From positions 1-64,000 of the forward strand of contig JAXGGA010003069.1 of assembly GCA_038373865.1 (NCBI GenBank): a stretch of 64,000 nucleotides of DNA, in the 5' to 3' direction. Position numbers and translations under genes: made by a program. Below are positions 10,951-23,050 of the stretch, piece by piece (position 1 is the stretch's first letter; every line of letters starts with the position of its first letter). Below the pieces are notes generated by a model, which was not told the origin of the DNA, did no database searches, and saw nothing but the letters and a program-made list of their open reading frames with translations. The stretch is from Uloborus plumipes (taxonomy: Eukaryota > Arthropoda > Arachnida > Araneae > Uloboridae).

Positions 10951-11662
10951 AAATTTGCTCATTACGTAATTTGTATAAATGTAATTCATATATTTTATAT
11001 TGTACTTTTTTACATTAAAAAATTATACATTGTTTCAAAGCTACTTTGTTACGAAAATTGAGCTGCCGGATGGTTGAAGGAAATATTAAAAGGAGCAATC
11101 TGATACATTTTTATAGTTAACTTTCAACGATTATTTTTTGTAACCATTCAAGTATATAAGAGCGCTTGCGCTTTTATTGTGTAGAGCCATAAGTGCGTAA
11201 AGGCACCATCGTGCTTCTTATTACTAGAATTTTCGTGTTAACAATACTACAGTTTTCTCCGGACATTATTGATGCAAGTAACAAAGAAAAAAAAAACAGA
11301 GATATAAGTGAGTAAAAAGTTTTATACGTAAAAGGATTTCTCTTCAGAAAAATTGCCGAGGCGAAACTTGCCACTATATGCGATATGCAATGAGGAAAAA
11401 TGTCACGGAATAATAGGATGTAACTGATGTAGAAAAGCAATTCATGTAATTTACGTGGTAAAACACTTCTCGTTAGTTAGAGTAAAAATTATGTTTGCTG
11501 GTTGGAATCGTTTCTTGTTTTGCAAAAAAAAAAAAAATCCCTTGTTATTAAAGCATTGAGGTCGATGGAATCACTTTCATAGACGCCAAGAAAACGATGC
11601 ACTGTTGTACAAACGTGGCCAATTCTTTCACAAATGCATTGTTAGAGCTTGTAGATTGATTG
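10951..11662. other. Intron sequence, nothing recognised
   Basis: AT-rich, with no supported coding or paired repeat ends. Confidence 0.5.
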
Positions 11663-11778
11663 TACAGGGTGACAAGAAATAACTTGGACACACATCGTAC
11701 GGTAGAACTTTGTTGCTAATGAAAATAATGCGACCAAACTTCAAAATAAGTATGAATACATTATTTTGTCAGATATAT

Positions 11779-12349
11779 TTAAACGTTTTCAAATTGGCTA
11801 CTGTTAGTATTAATACAGAGCTTTAGACGTGTCACAAAATTTTCGGCTACGGGCCGCAACTCACTCATTGATATTTTATCCCTTTCTTTCCCGAAGAATG
11901 GTTGTAGAGATGCCAAAGTTTTATCAGGTTTAGTATACACCCTTGTTTCCAAGATGGACCAAACAGAATAATACATTGGGTTCAAATCTGGGGAATACGG
12001 GGGGCCATTCTTCAGCTCCAATGAAGTTTGGAAAATGTGTCTTGCATCAATCTTGAGTGTCTTTAATGAAAAATCCTGTTGGAAGGTCCATCTTTGGTTT
12101 TCAAAGAACTTTTGCGAACAAGGTAAGACAACATCATCCAAAATGAGTTTGCGGTATGTTTGCTGATTATTTTTTATATCCCTTGATCAACAAAAACAAG
12201 TGGTGGTTCCCCACTAGCACATATCCCACCCCAAACCATTGCAGATAGGGGTAGTTGACGCCGCCAACAATTAAAAAAGTTCCAGGTGCTTCTGCTGACC
12301 AAACTATCATTATGGCTATTTTGAGTTTGTTCAATTGAGAACAGTTTTT
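11779..12349 (-). pseudogene. mariner-type transposase, C-terminal part
   Basis: It begins near LFSIEQTQNSHND at the edge of the nested block. It then shows MVWGGI-like sequence, GEPPLVFVDQGIK, LILDDVVLP, WTFQQDF and PYSPDLNPMYYSVWSILETR. The last block should read SPDLNPxDYSxWS, and the third catalytic Asp is Tyr here. At least one frameshift and stops interrupt the upstream part; the last 120 codons (11779-12141) are open. The spacing and the NPMDYSVW-type motif fit a DD37D-DD41D family rather than classic mariner DD34D. Confidence 0.8.
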
Positions 12350-12986
12350 AGCCTACTTTCCCGTTAAAAATAAAAGAGACGAAAAAAGCATTAAAATTGG
12401 CTTAATGCATCTAAAAAATGTCGCCAAGTCCAAAAAATATCGCCAAGTCCAAAAAATATCGCCAAGTTCAAAAAATATCGCCAAGTAATAAAAAGTCAAA
12501 AAGAACCAAAAAAATGAAATAAATATCGAAAAATTAAAAATTTGAAAGTAGGGTATTGAGATGGGGAATTAGTGCGTCGGTCGGTCTGTCTGTCTGTCTG
12601 TCCCCCCCTAATAACTTTTGAATGAACATTCCGATTTGGACAAACCTTTTTTTGTTGGAAAGATCTCGGCGAGTACAGCTCATTCCCATATTTGATTTTT
12701 TGATTTGAACAATTTTTGGTTCAACTTTGAGCCGTTCAAATAACCGGTCCCGCGATACTAACTTTTTAATGAACAGTCCGATTTGAACAAACTTTTTTTT
12801 GTTGGAAAGAACTTTTCAAGGATACTTCATTCCCGTATTTACATTTCCGATTTGAACAATTTTTCGTTCAATATTGAACCGCTCAAGCAAGCTGCCACCC
12901 CTAATAACTTTTGAGTAAACAGTTCGAAAAAAAAATGACTGACTGTGCAGACGATTTTTTGTTTATTTATTCATTTGTTTTATTGA

Positions 12987-13017
<31 letters not shown>

Positions 13018-13497
13018 GGCAGACGATTTTTTTTGTAACAAAAATGTTTCATTCACGAGGGCATTTTATTCTTTATTTATATTTAACAACTGGCAACGGA
13101 TTAAAAGTGAAATTCGAGACATTTTATCAACGGACGAGTTTTTTTTTTCTTTATTTTTTTTCTTTCTTTGATAAAATGTGTTTTGATGTACTTTGTACTT
13201 TTAATTTTTTTTTTTTTGAAAACAATTGAGGAATTTTTCTACGGAAGAACTGTAACAGTCACATTCTTTAAAAGGTGCGACAAAGCTTTATTTATTTATT
13301 TATTTACTTTTTATGTGTCTATTTCATCTGATGAGAGGGGTATATTTTGCTTTTAGAAATCAGCTTCAAGTGCTAAAAAGGTATGTTTGACATACTTTTT
13401 AGTCTCAGATAATCAAGAGCATAATGATCAGATGCTAGAATGCCGATGTCGATGTACGGGAAAGTAGGCTCGTTTAGTTCTTGACAGAACTTCTTGT
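12350..13497 (+). mobile_element. Nested repeat X, tandem copy 1, with inverted ends AGCCTACTTTCCCGT
   Basis: It starts AGCCTACTTTCCCGTTAAAA. Its perfect inverted partner, ACGGGAAAGTAGGCT, is at 13456-13470, followed by a hairpin-forming AGTTCTTGACAGAACTTCTT. Internally there are ATGTCGCCAAGTCC-type repeats (12419-12485), a (CTGT)n tract (about 12580-12602), a duplicated 'CCGATTTGGACAAAC' block and (TTA)n. Superfamily and exact ends are unresolved; the right side is shared by three copies up to ACTTCTTGT. Confidence 0.7.
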
Positions 13498-13527
13498 TCG
13501 GTATGCTATAGTTCTTGTTTCCTTTTT

Positions 13528-14647
13528 AGCCTACTTTCCCGTTAAAAATAAAAGAGACGAAAAAAGCATTAAAATTGGCTTAATGCATCTAAAAAATGTC
13601 GCCAAGTCCAAAAAATATCGCCAAGTCCAAAAAATATCGCCAAGTAAAAAAAAGTCAAAAAGAAACAAAAAAATGAAATAAATATCGAAAAATTAAAAAT
13701 TTGAAAGTAGGGTATTGAGATGGGGAATTTGTGCGTCGGTCGGTCGGTCTGTCTGTCTGTCTGTCCCCCCCTAATAACTTTTGAATGAACATTCCGATTT
13801 GGACAAACTTTTTTTTGTTGGAAAGATCTCTGCGAGTACAGCTCATTCCCATATTTGATTTTTTGATTTGAACAATTTTTGATTCAACTTTGAGCCGTTC
13901 AAATAACCGGTCCCGCGATACTAACTTTTTAATGAACAGTCCGATTTGAACAAACTTTTTTTTGTTGGAAAGAACTTTTCAAGGGTACTTCATTCCCGTA
14001 TTTACATTTCCAAATTGAACAATTTTTCGTTCAACATTGAACCGCTCAAGCAAGCTGTCACCCCTAATAACTTTTGAGTAAACAGTCCGAAAAAAAAAAT
14101 GACTGACTGTGCAGACGATTTTTTGTTTATTTATTCATTTGTTTTATTGAATTTATTATTATTATTAATATTATTATTGGCAGACGATTTTTTTTGTAAC
14201 AAAAATGTTTCATTCACGAGGGCATTTTATTCTTTATTTATATTTAACAACTGGCAACGGATTAAAAGTGAAATTCGAGACATTTTATCAACGGACGAGT
14301 TTTTTTTTCTTTATTTTTTTTCTTTCTTTGATAAAATGAGTTTTGATGTACTTTTAATTTTTTTTTTGAAAACAATTGAGGAATTTTTCTACGGAAGAAC
14401 TGTAACAGTTACATTCTTTAAAAGGTGCGACAAAGCTTTATTTATTCATTTATTTACTTTTTATGTGCCTATTTCATCTGATGAGAGGGGTATATTTTGC
14501 TTTTAGAAATCAGCTTCAAGTGCTAAAAAGGTATGTTTGACATAATTTTTAGTCTTAGATAATCAAGAGAATGATGATCAGATGCTAGAATGCCGATGTC
14601 GATGTACGGGAAAGTAGGCTCGTTTAGTTCTTGACAGAACTTCTTGT
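13528..14647 (+). mobile_element. Nested repeat X, tandem copy 2
   Basis: Nearly identical to copy 1 over its whole length, apart from a few substitutions and small indels in simple tracts. It has the same inverted ends. Thirty bases (13498-13527) separate the copies. After 14647 the mariner transposase resumes. A 135-codon frame (14099-14506) and its counterpart in copy 1 are made largely of (TTA)n and poly-T stretches and are not called as a gene. Confidence 0.75.
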
Positions 14648-15140
14648 TCATTTGTGAAGAGCAATGTTTTCCATCGATCATCTGCGGCCCGCTTAACAGT
14701 TATTTCCTCTTTTGAAGTCTTGTGCGTGTGTTCTTTGCTGCTAGCTTTTAAGTCTCTTTCATTTTGTAAGGGAGAAGACCAAGCTCAACAATTACCATCG
14801 AACGAGTGGTTTCTACACTGATTTTCACTCCTCTAGCAACCTTTCTCATTGAAATCCTAGGATTTCGTTAAACTCGCTTTTTGACCACTTTCTGGTCGCT
14901 AGATGTGTTAACTGTGCATTTTCTTCTTCTTCCTGACCTGTCACCATCATGTTTGAGTTTTTTTAACCTTTTAATTGTGCAGGAAATCGTGTATTTAGCC
15001 ACTTTCAATCGTTAAACAATTTCACATTTTTTCGTTTCTTGCTTATGCAATTCAAGTATGGCAGATAGTTTGCGAACAATAATGGTTATCCCAACTAACT
15101 CACTTACACCTATTTAGTAGCTTTCTAGGATCGATTCCCT
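14640..15140 (-). pseudogene. mariner-type transposase, N-terminal part
   Basis: Read on the minus strand across frameshifts and stops, it gives GDRSGRRRKCTVNTSSDQK, VVKKRV, NPRISMRKVARGVKISVETT and LGLLPYKMKET. These correspond to the linker between the two helix-turn-helix motifs and the second motif of mariner transposases whose third acidic residue is Asp. It ends at FTNEQ, where FTDE is expected, so the first catalytic Asp appears to have become Asn. Several stop codons confirm that it is dead. The rest of the frame continues on the other side of the nested repeats at 12349. Confidence 0.75.
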
Positions 15141-15220
15141 ACCACAATATCGTTAAAAATTCAGTGGTATTTACAGATACTTGGTTTGAAACTTCGTCCA
15201 ACTTATTTCTTGTCACCCTG

Positions 15221-16209
15221 TAGATTAGAACTTCGTTAATAATTGTTAAAGAATTCTTTTAAGGGACGCCGTTACGTACACTCGTCAAGCGAAAGATAAA
15301 TTAACCAAATGACACCTCGATCCGCATTTAAAAATAAATAAATAAATAAATAAACTATATGGCTATCCGTTATTTCTTTCCATAGGAATGCTATGTAATC
15401 CATTTTATGTTTATGCTTAATTTTTCTGCTTTACGTCAATGTGCAGCAGGGCCCTTAAGGTCCCATTTTAGAGGCTTTTCAACTTTCTTTATCCGAAATT
15501 AAGACCTAATTAACGAAAATTGACGGAAAATACGACGAGTAAACACACGGGTTAACGATTAGTCACGACGTTAAACAATTAATCATTTTTATTTTTCACT
15601 CTTTCTTTTAAAATCTTTTCTACACATGCCCACGACCGTTTTTGAAACATACAATCTTCCTCCTGATACACGCTTGTACCGGATTTGAAGCATGTGCCAA
15701 TACACGTGAAAAGTTTCAATTCATCCTCAAGCTGTTGATTTTTGTTACGAGACAGCTAGCTTTAAAAAAAAGAAGAGAAAAAAAAGAGGCCAGTCATATC
15801 CACACAATTAAACCGGTAATAAGGAATATTAACAGGCAGAGAGTCTGTTCTGGAAGCTTTTAACGGGGGCAGGAGAGTTAACGCGTCATTCATTGCACAA
15901 AGGCACGAAAATAGTTCATACAAAAAGTGCGTTCGATTTTCTGAGCCTCTGTGGTCACTTTCTCATTGCTGACCCAGAGGCGGGAATATAACGCGTGGGT
16001 GTTGCGAAATGAAAAGCGTTCGCGCGCTAGAGAGGTTATTGGGAATTCAGAAAGCGTTGAGTCTAGGGAGTGAAAGTTTCAAGAAACGTGGAACAGAAGG
16101 AATCGGAGTTGCTTCCTCATTGCAAATTTTAGCAAGGTAGCAAGTGTAAATATTGCAACGATGAACGCGAAGACAACGAGCAATTAAAGTTGCAATACAA
16201 CACACTGTA
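15221..16209. other. Intron sequence with a decayed MITE fragment
   Basis: Positions 15378-15458 resemble one half of the small inverted element at 55523-55652 (shared CCATTTTATGTTT and GTCAATGTG-AGCAGGGCCC). (AAAT)n occurs at about 15330-15352. No gene is seen. Confidence 0.5.
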
Positions 16210-16330
16210 TGATCTTCTTTGGAAAAACCTTTCGCACATTTACACATGCGTCAGGTCTTCTCTGATCTTTCCAAAATAGGGGTGTTAGGCAAGGTAACAA
16301 TAAGGGGAAGAATAATAAAAAACATTTTGA
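16210..16330 (+). repeat. Dispersed repeat shared, inverted, with 51604-51742
   Basis: 'CCAAAATAGGGGTG', 'AACAATAAGGGGAAGAATAA' and 'CATGCGTCAGGT' (16246-16257; ATGCGTCAGGT in the partner) recur in the same order on the opposite strand near 51604-51742. There they border GTCGC-type tandem repeats. Confidence 0.65.
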
Positions 16331-16530
16331 GCCGTTTTAAACAACGTAAAACGATGCTAATTTCAAACACATAGTTTAGTTGAATATGTCAAAAGTTTTA
16401 AATTGAAAACTTCGGAAAGTTATCACCCGCAACCCATCTACCTTTTTTTAAGTGGAACTGCTCGCGAGTGCTATCTCCTCTAATGAATGTTTTCTCTTTT
16501 TGGTTTGGTTAATAATGTTGCTGTTATTGG

Positions 16531-16800
16531 GTACCCGAGCCCGAGTAGACACATCTACCCGATTTAAGACGGAATAGGTATGGCTTCTGTTTATGGACCA
16601 CCATTAAAGGGGAAGTCCAATTTAGCGCAACACACATGCCCTAAGACCCGTTTATATGGCAGGCAACCATTCACAACAAACTCATTCACACAGGGAAATG
16701 ATAAGGACAGGAGAGAACGAAAGTACCTCCTTGCCCGAGCCGAGATTCGAACCGGGGCTTCCTTATCCCGGTCAGACCCCTATGACCACTATACAATGAC
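16531..16800 (-). mobile_element. tRNA-derived SINE, minus strand
   Basis: On the minus strand the head has an A-box-like TATAGTGGTCA and a B-box GGTTCGAATCT about 35 bases apart. A body follows, and then the tail AAATCGGGTAGATG and CTCGGGCTCGGGTACCC. The same tail type ends the SINE at 37853-38165, which has a different tRNA head. The 83-codon plus-strand frame here is an accident of the SINE. Confidence 0.75.
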
Positions 16801-18302
16801 TGCTTCATGTATTCATGAAATAATCGTTTAAATTGTTTTCGATTTATTGGTGTGTGTGTGTGTGTTTTTTTTTTTTTTTTCTGGATATTGGGTATAAATA
16901 AAAAAACTGAAATTTTTGCAATATGATGAATTTTTAAAATATTTAGTGATCAACTGTAGAGCACAGAAATTTGAAAAAAAAAAAAAATGAATAAAAAGAA
17001 TTTTTACAAATAAAATAAAACTATAATTATATATACGTAAAACTGTTTCAAAACCTGGCTGTGATCCTCCATTGCAAAAATTTTACTTTGTCAGACATTT
17101 TTTCCTTCGACTGGACTAAACCTCATTGCTAAATTATTCTCCATCAGAATCTACGTTCGAAGGTTATTGTATCTTCTGCTCATTTAAGAAGCATTATCAC
17201 AAGATTTGAAAATGACAGTTTTTAATGCCTTCATTTCCCTTTCAGAAACTTCCTTAATCCTTGAAACATACTTTTTCGCCTAAGGACATGAATGTAAAAA
17301 AAAAAAAAAATAAATAACAGGAAGACATGAAATATCAGAAAATAAAAGTGAGCTTATTAACCAAGTAGATAGGATATTTTAAATAATTTCTTCCGTTCGT
17401 AATTGAGTCTACTAATATAAAATTCACTTCAATTGCTTGATTAGTGGAGTACTTTCATTGAAAACTTGTGCAATTTGATTCCGCAATTTCCTAGCTAATT
17501 ACACTATGCAACACTAAAAAAATCATTCATATCCCAAGTGCTGATGATTCATATTAGTTCTATTTAGTAACGAACAAAGAACAAATTTATATTAAGATAC
17601 CACGTCCTAAAACATAAATAACAAAATTCATAAGTACTTTATTTAATTTACTGTCCGCAGCGCTTGCTTGAGGGTAGCAATCAAATTAATGCATGCAAAA
17701 GTCATCCAAAAAAATTTAGACTACTCATAAATCATAAAAATGCTACACGTTTGTGTGAATTTTCCTAGCTTATTTTATTATGTTTATGGTCAATTTACTA
17801 CTAAAAGTGAAAAAAAAAAAAAAAAGAAGCCAATTTAACCTATTTTAGAAGTGTTACGAAACTTATTTAAAAATTGCCTTTAAAAATCGACAAATCCTGG
17901 GTGCTGAAAGTGTGTCGATTAAACAGTTTTAATATTTTACATGTTGGCACTAGGGTAGTATTAAACAGATGATGCCTTTTGGTGTACCAATGCAGTTGGT
18001 GTGAACCCAAAAATCACGTAGGACGATTGTTACTTCTGGTTTAGTAAATGCGAAAGGTATTTTCAAAAAATTAAAATCGTTCAGTGAAGTATGCTAAATT
18101 GTCATCAGAGTCAATGCCGCTACCACATTTTCCAGACATTTGACATTTGACACCCTGAGGTCCCCCGCACCTACCGTTTGAACGGTTTTATAGGTTTTGG
18201 GACCCCTCAGGGACAAATTTTTTTTCCAGTACATAGTCCAGTACACGAAAAGATTTTCAAGTTTATCGAAAACAATTGAAGAAGACAAAGCAGGTCCTTC
18301 TT
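16801..18302. other. Intron sequence, no gene seen
   Basis: Contains (GT)n at about 16850-16865 and several poly-A and poly-T runs. Nothing coding is supported. Confidence 0.5.
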
Positions 18303-18909
18303 ATATGGGCGATTCTCTGTAAACTGGTAATTGGCTGTCCGGACTAAGTATTTTAAAAATAATAAAGTGTAATAAAGTAATTATCGCTCTTAATAAAAGT
18401 AAAGCATTAATACTTTGTGGCCCAATTGTATTTGGAGTGATAATTTAATTTTTTTTTCTAGAAATTATCTAAGCGCCAAAAACACAGTCCCCTGGCTGTC
18501 CCAATCCCATAGTCTAACTGTTAAAGATAGTATTTCAAAAAACCTATTAACACTACATAAATTTGGCAATTAATATCTAAAAATAGAATAATGAAGCTAT
18601 ATTTTTCTTATGAAATAAGGTATAGTTACGTATTTCTAAAACTTAAAATTGTCATATAAATTCTGTCCGGAGTTTTTCCAAACAGTCCCCTGCAACAAAT
18701 TCAAAGCTGTAATGCGAAAAATCTATAACTTTTGCAAATTATTTTTGGCATGAAGTTTAAAGTAATCAGTGTGAATTTGCCGAAATCGCCGAGAACGGTG
18801 TTGAAACGCTACTTTGCTTAGTTTGAGAGCCACATTTATGATGAAAGTATGCATCAGGGTCGTTGCGAAAAAAATCCTCTGGGACGTGATTTTATTAATG
18901 TCAATTTAA

Positions 18910-19686
18910 CCTGTTAACTGGGTATGACGAATTATTTCGTCAAACAAAAAAGCCTACAGCAATGGGCATGACGAAATTTTTCGTCATGGAAATTAATCGT
19001 AATATATTGAACGCATCACTTTCTACGTTGTTCTTATCTATTAAATCTTAGAGTGGTTATATATATGCCATCATATTGTCAATGCGTCATGAATTTTCAT
19101 GTTCTTGTAATCTGTAACTTGAGCGCTATTAACGAGAAAACGGGCGCTGCATGATCTCAAGCGCGGATCCAGAGGGGGGGTTATGGGGGTCATGACCCCC
19201 CCCTTAACCGACAAAATATAGCAAAAAATAGCATTTTTGGTACTTATATTACGAAAAAATTGTCAAAACCCCCCATTTTTGCTCAAAAATTACACTTTGA
19301 CCCCCCCTTTCCGAAAATGACCCCCTCCTTAGCCTGAAGCTGGATCCGCCCTTGCATGATCTATACTTCGAGCTGCCACAATTTGGATTCATTTTAGTCT
19401 GCATTATAGTATCTTACATGTTAGTAATAACTCTCTGATTTGAATATTCTTATTGTGAATTTCAGTGTTTTATATATTTTTATTAATAATAAATTTATGA
19501 CTTATGTACTTTTTATTTTCTACAAAATATGGCTAAAAATATAAAATATTTTATCAAAATAAATAAAAATCATAAGTTAAAAACGATATTCTTTTATTAT
19601 TTGAGGTGTGATATTACTTATCGCTGCGAAAAAAAGGTCCCCATTGTGAAACGAGTTGAGCAATAGCTAATTCCCCGGTTAACAGG
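18910..19686. mobile_element. piggyBac-like MITE nested in element C copy 2
   Basis: The ends are CCTGTTAACTGGG and (reverse complement of the right end) CCTGTTAACCGGGG. The flanks are TTAA on both sides (18906-18909 and 19687-19690), the piggyBac hallmark. Copy 1 of element C is uninterrupted at this place (near 8222). Near the left end are hairpins TGACGAATTATTTCGTCA and CATGACGAAATTTTTCGTCA. No transposase is present. Confidence 0.8.
19158..19354. mobile_element. hAT MITE nested in the piggyBac-like MITE (197 bp)
   Basis: The ends are CAAGCGCGGATCCAG and (reverse complement) CAAGGGCGGATCCAG. An 8-bp duplication, CATGATCT, lies at 19150-19157 and 19355-19362. The interior holds G-rich and C-rich inverted runs. 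An 8-bp duplication with short CA..TG ends is the hAT pattern. Confidence 0.85.
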
Positions 19687-19816
19687 TTAATTATAAAACA
19701 TATTAGTTATTATGTCCACAATTTGTGCCTAAATTTATAGGTAGTCTCGTAACTAATTATGTTTTAATAGTTTTGCAGATATTACGCAACAAAGAGCAAA
19801 AACACAGTCACCTGGC

Positions 19817-22085
19817 CAGGCGCGGATCCACGGGGGGGGTTGGGGACTGGGGGAACGTTCCCCCCTCCCCAAAATGCCAAGGTGCATAAAAATTTTCAGA
19901 ACAGAGAAAAGGAAAATAATTTCGTTTTTCAGATTCCTTTCGTTTTTATATTTGAGATTTGGCTACCAAACATTTTAAGTGGCAACCAAAGTTTTTGATT
20001 CATGACGTCATTATTATCCAATCGCATCTAAGGGTTTTTTGAGTTGAGTTTAGGGGGGGGGGCATTTTTAAGAGTTGGCAACCCTGTGTTTCGTGTTTAG
20101 TGCGCTTATTCTGTGCTGTACAATACCACCACAACGATAACAAATTTATTTGTGATAGCTACGTTTTATTTTCAAGATTTTTTTTTTTTTTGCTGATGAG
20201 AACTGTTCTTCAGCTATCTTCTTTTCCTCATGGTAAGTCTTAGTTCTTTCATTCAATTTGTTCTACATTAATTACTTACAGAAAAAATAAATGTAAGCAG
20301 GGGAGAGCTGGGCCAAAAGTTCCGTGTTTTACTCATGCTTAAAATTTGTTCGGAAAACAAGATTCTAAAATTAATATTCCAAGGTTTTTCTTTGTCCCTT
20401 TGATACAAAAGCTGTTTTTTTTTTTTTTTAGTTTTATTTCGTAAGGTTTTTTAATAATTAATTCTATGGTAAATAAACCCGAAAATTATCAACTTACCTC
20501 GACGGGGGAGCAAGTTGTTCCGAGATTAACAGAACGAAGAATGACGATGAGAACAACAAATTTAACAATGTTTCGAAATGAACAACTCATTTAAAACATA
20601 ATTTAAAAAAAATGTTGATGAAAGAAAGAATTTATTTAATTTTTTTATCATTGATTTACAAAAATTACTGATTCGAACAAGTTTTGCGTAAATGAAAATA
20701 TTTCCACAGCAATGCTCGAAAAGAAAGCCATATGACACATTTTCAAAACAAACAGAAAAGAAGGAAAATGTGCTGTTATATACCGTATTTTCGGGCAGAT
20801 AAGCCGCGGTTTATACGTGTTTAAAAGCTAACTTTTCACTCCTGCGGCTTTTCGCCATGGCGGCTTGTACGATGTAAAAGTTTTTTTTTTTTTTGTCTTT
20901 TTTTTAAAAGTGCATGCTATGTTTATTTTTTCCTAAATTCAGTCCGACATCGAAAGCCACTACTGCAACGCCCTTGAATAGTTCTATTTTAAAAAGGGTG
21001 ACAGCATTTCTGCTTATTCAGATGTTATTTTACTTTCCTAGACCCGATAACGAAGGGGAATAAATTAAGAAAAAAAACCATCAACAATAACCAACATAAT
21101 CAAAAAACGAATTCAAACGAAAAACAAATAAAAAATCAAAATAATTAGTGATAAGGAAGGGGAATAAATTAAGGGAAAAAAAAACATCAACAACTCCAAA
21201 CGAAAAACAAAATCGCCCGCCGCCCGTAGCTGAGGGAATGGGAAGTAAGGTTGCTGTAGAGACTACCAGGGAGTAGGACCGGGTTACTATAAGTTGTCGT
21301 TATCGCCAAAATGTTGCAACGTTTTAATTATCTATGATATTGAAACACTATTTTCAAATCAATGTTCCCAATTCTTTGTCATTGTTTTTCAACGATGTCA
21401 ATACGAGTATACTGCAGCATAAGTTCTTGCAGAAAATTTTTTTAAACTACGTTTTATGCGGCTTATACACCGATGCGGCGTATCTGATGAAACACATTTT
21501 TTTTCTCCGTAATTTTGCGAAGTGCGGCGTATACGGTGGTGCAGCTTATCTACATTTTTTTTTTTTTGAAAATTCCTGATTTTAATTTTACATTCCCAAG
21601 AGAAAAACTTGCTGGATAGGAAACTATTTTTAATGACCTCGGTTATATCGCGCTGTCGAATATATCGCACTTTTTTCTTGTCCCCGAAAAACGCGATATA
21701 ACGAGGGGTTACTGTAAATTCAAACAAGAGAAGGTCGGTTTTTTCAGCAATCTTTTTTTACTAAGTGTTTGTGGCCACAAAATTGCTTAATCACATTTGT
21801 ATTTATTTTTTGTGGAATTGCTCTTTATATTTCATAGTTTCTGCTAATGTTTTTTTCTTAATTAAAAAGTTCAACAACAAACAAACGGGGATTGAAATTA
21901 AAATTTGAGAATTTGTGACGAAAAAAATTTGTATTGCATTTAATTCTTTATTAAAAAGCACATTGCAAAAAGAGAGAGCTTTATGTTTAAATATTTTTGA
22001 GGGTTCATTTAATATACCCCCCCCCCCCAATAAACAGTTTCTACAAAAGTTCCCCTCCCAAATCCATAGTCTGGATCCGCCACTG
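19817..22085. mobile_element. hAT-type element nested in element C copy 2
   Basis: The ends are CAGGCGCGGATCCA and (reverse complement) CAGTGGCGGATCCA, with an 8-bp duplication CACCTGGC at 19809-19816 and 22086-22093. No transposase can be read. The interior holds further fragments: a piece with CCGTATTTTCGGGCAGATAA and multiple GCGGCTTAT-type blocks (about 20790-21560), and a pogo-like end, TATAACGAGGGGTTACTGTA, at about 21699-21718. Confidence 0.8.
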
Positions 22086-22299
22086 CACCTGGCACAGTCC
22101 CCTGCCTAGTTATACTAGGCGGGGGACTTATCCCCTATCGTGATTTATTAGAAAAACATAAACTTCAATAGGCCATCTTTCAAACCAAAGTAATAAATTC
22201 ATTTTCTGAGCAATAGTATTACACGAACATTTCAAAAAACCGTGCCCGGACAGATGATTTCGTGTGAAAAATGACGACTTTACAGAGAATCGCCCATAT

Positions 22300-23050
22300 T
22301 GGACAGGTATTTATTTATAGATGAAAAAAAAAAATAATTTTGAACCACATTTGATTAGTCAATCCGAACTAAAAGGCCTTGTCAGAGATTTAGATTTGAC
22401 AAAGAAAAACTTGAAATATGAGGTTTAATATTAAAATAAAGGAATCTATAACGGAAAATTGGAGTTTACTTTTCGCCGGTCTTGAATGAAAAAATAATCG
22501 GATGCTAGATGTGTATCCAGTTTTTCAGGTTAGATTTAAAATCTGACCTGAAAATAATGGGAATAAACATTTTTTGTAACCTCCATGAAAGTTTGGAAGA
22601 AATAGGGGCTTTGTCTGAAATAGGGTGTTATGTGTGCAGCGCACACTAAGTCACTAATTATGTCAAACGGCGCTGCAATCGCTATTTTTTTCTCGGTACA
22701 ATTTACGATCAAAATTTTCTGTACTGTAAACGCTGCATTTTACAGTATTGTTTACAATAAAAATTTCCTAAATTTTTAAGTGTACTAGTTTCAGAGTCAT
22801 CATCAAACAATGATGAAACCAGGAAACACGCAGAACTCTAAAATTCCCATTCATATGTTACCTAATCTTCATTCATCAACACTTTAGCTTAATAAATGTC
22901 CACAAGTATGCTAATACAGTTTGTTTCTATCAACCCCAATTCACCCAGTAACATTTCAAACATGTAACTTAATGTTGAATGAATCGCAGTAATCTACATC
23001 AAGCAAATGTGATTTTCCTCCTCGTTCAAAAAATCAAAGAAACAACTTAC
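22300..23050. other. Intron 1 of ALDH3 near the start exon, no other gene
   Basis: AT-rich sequence directly downstream (in gene orientation) of the start exon. No paired repeat ends are seen. Confidence 0.5.

Larger units (their letters stand above)
11665..15220 (-). mobile_element. Dead mariner-type transposon interrupted by nested repeats
   Basis: The left end is CAGGGTGACAAGAAATAACT and the reverse complement of the right end is CAGGGTGACAAGAAATAAGT, flanked by TA (11663-11664 and 15221-15222). Removing the nested block 12350-14647 leaves about 1.26 kb, the normal mariner size. The transposase remnant runs on the minus strand and is split by the nested block. Confidence 0.85.
18307..22295. 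mobile_element. Element C copy 2, with at least three nested transposons
   Basis: It has the same ends as copy 1 (GGGCGATTCTCTGTAAACTG) and flanks ATAT (18303-18306 and 22296-22299). The shared body is over 90% identical to copy 1 by eye. It lacks the Harbinger insertion but carries a piggyBac-like element (18910-19686, itself holding a hAT MITE) and a 2.3-kb hAT-type element (19817-22085). Confidence 0.85.

Noticed and set aside
12911..14506. Similar open frames of about 86-135 codons in the two tandem repeat-X copies
   Set aside because: Made largely of (TTA)n and poly-T tracts; similarity reflects the recent DNA duplication, and the third copy does not keep the frame.
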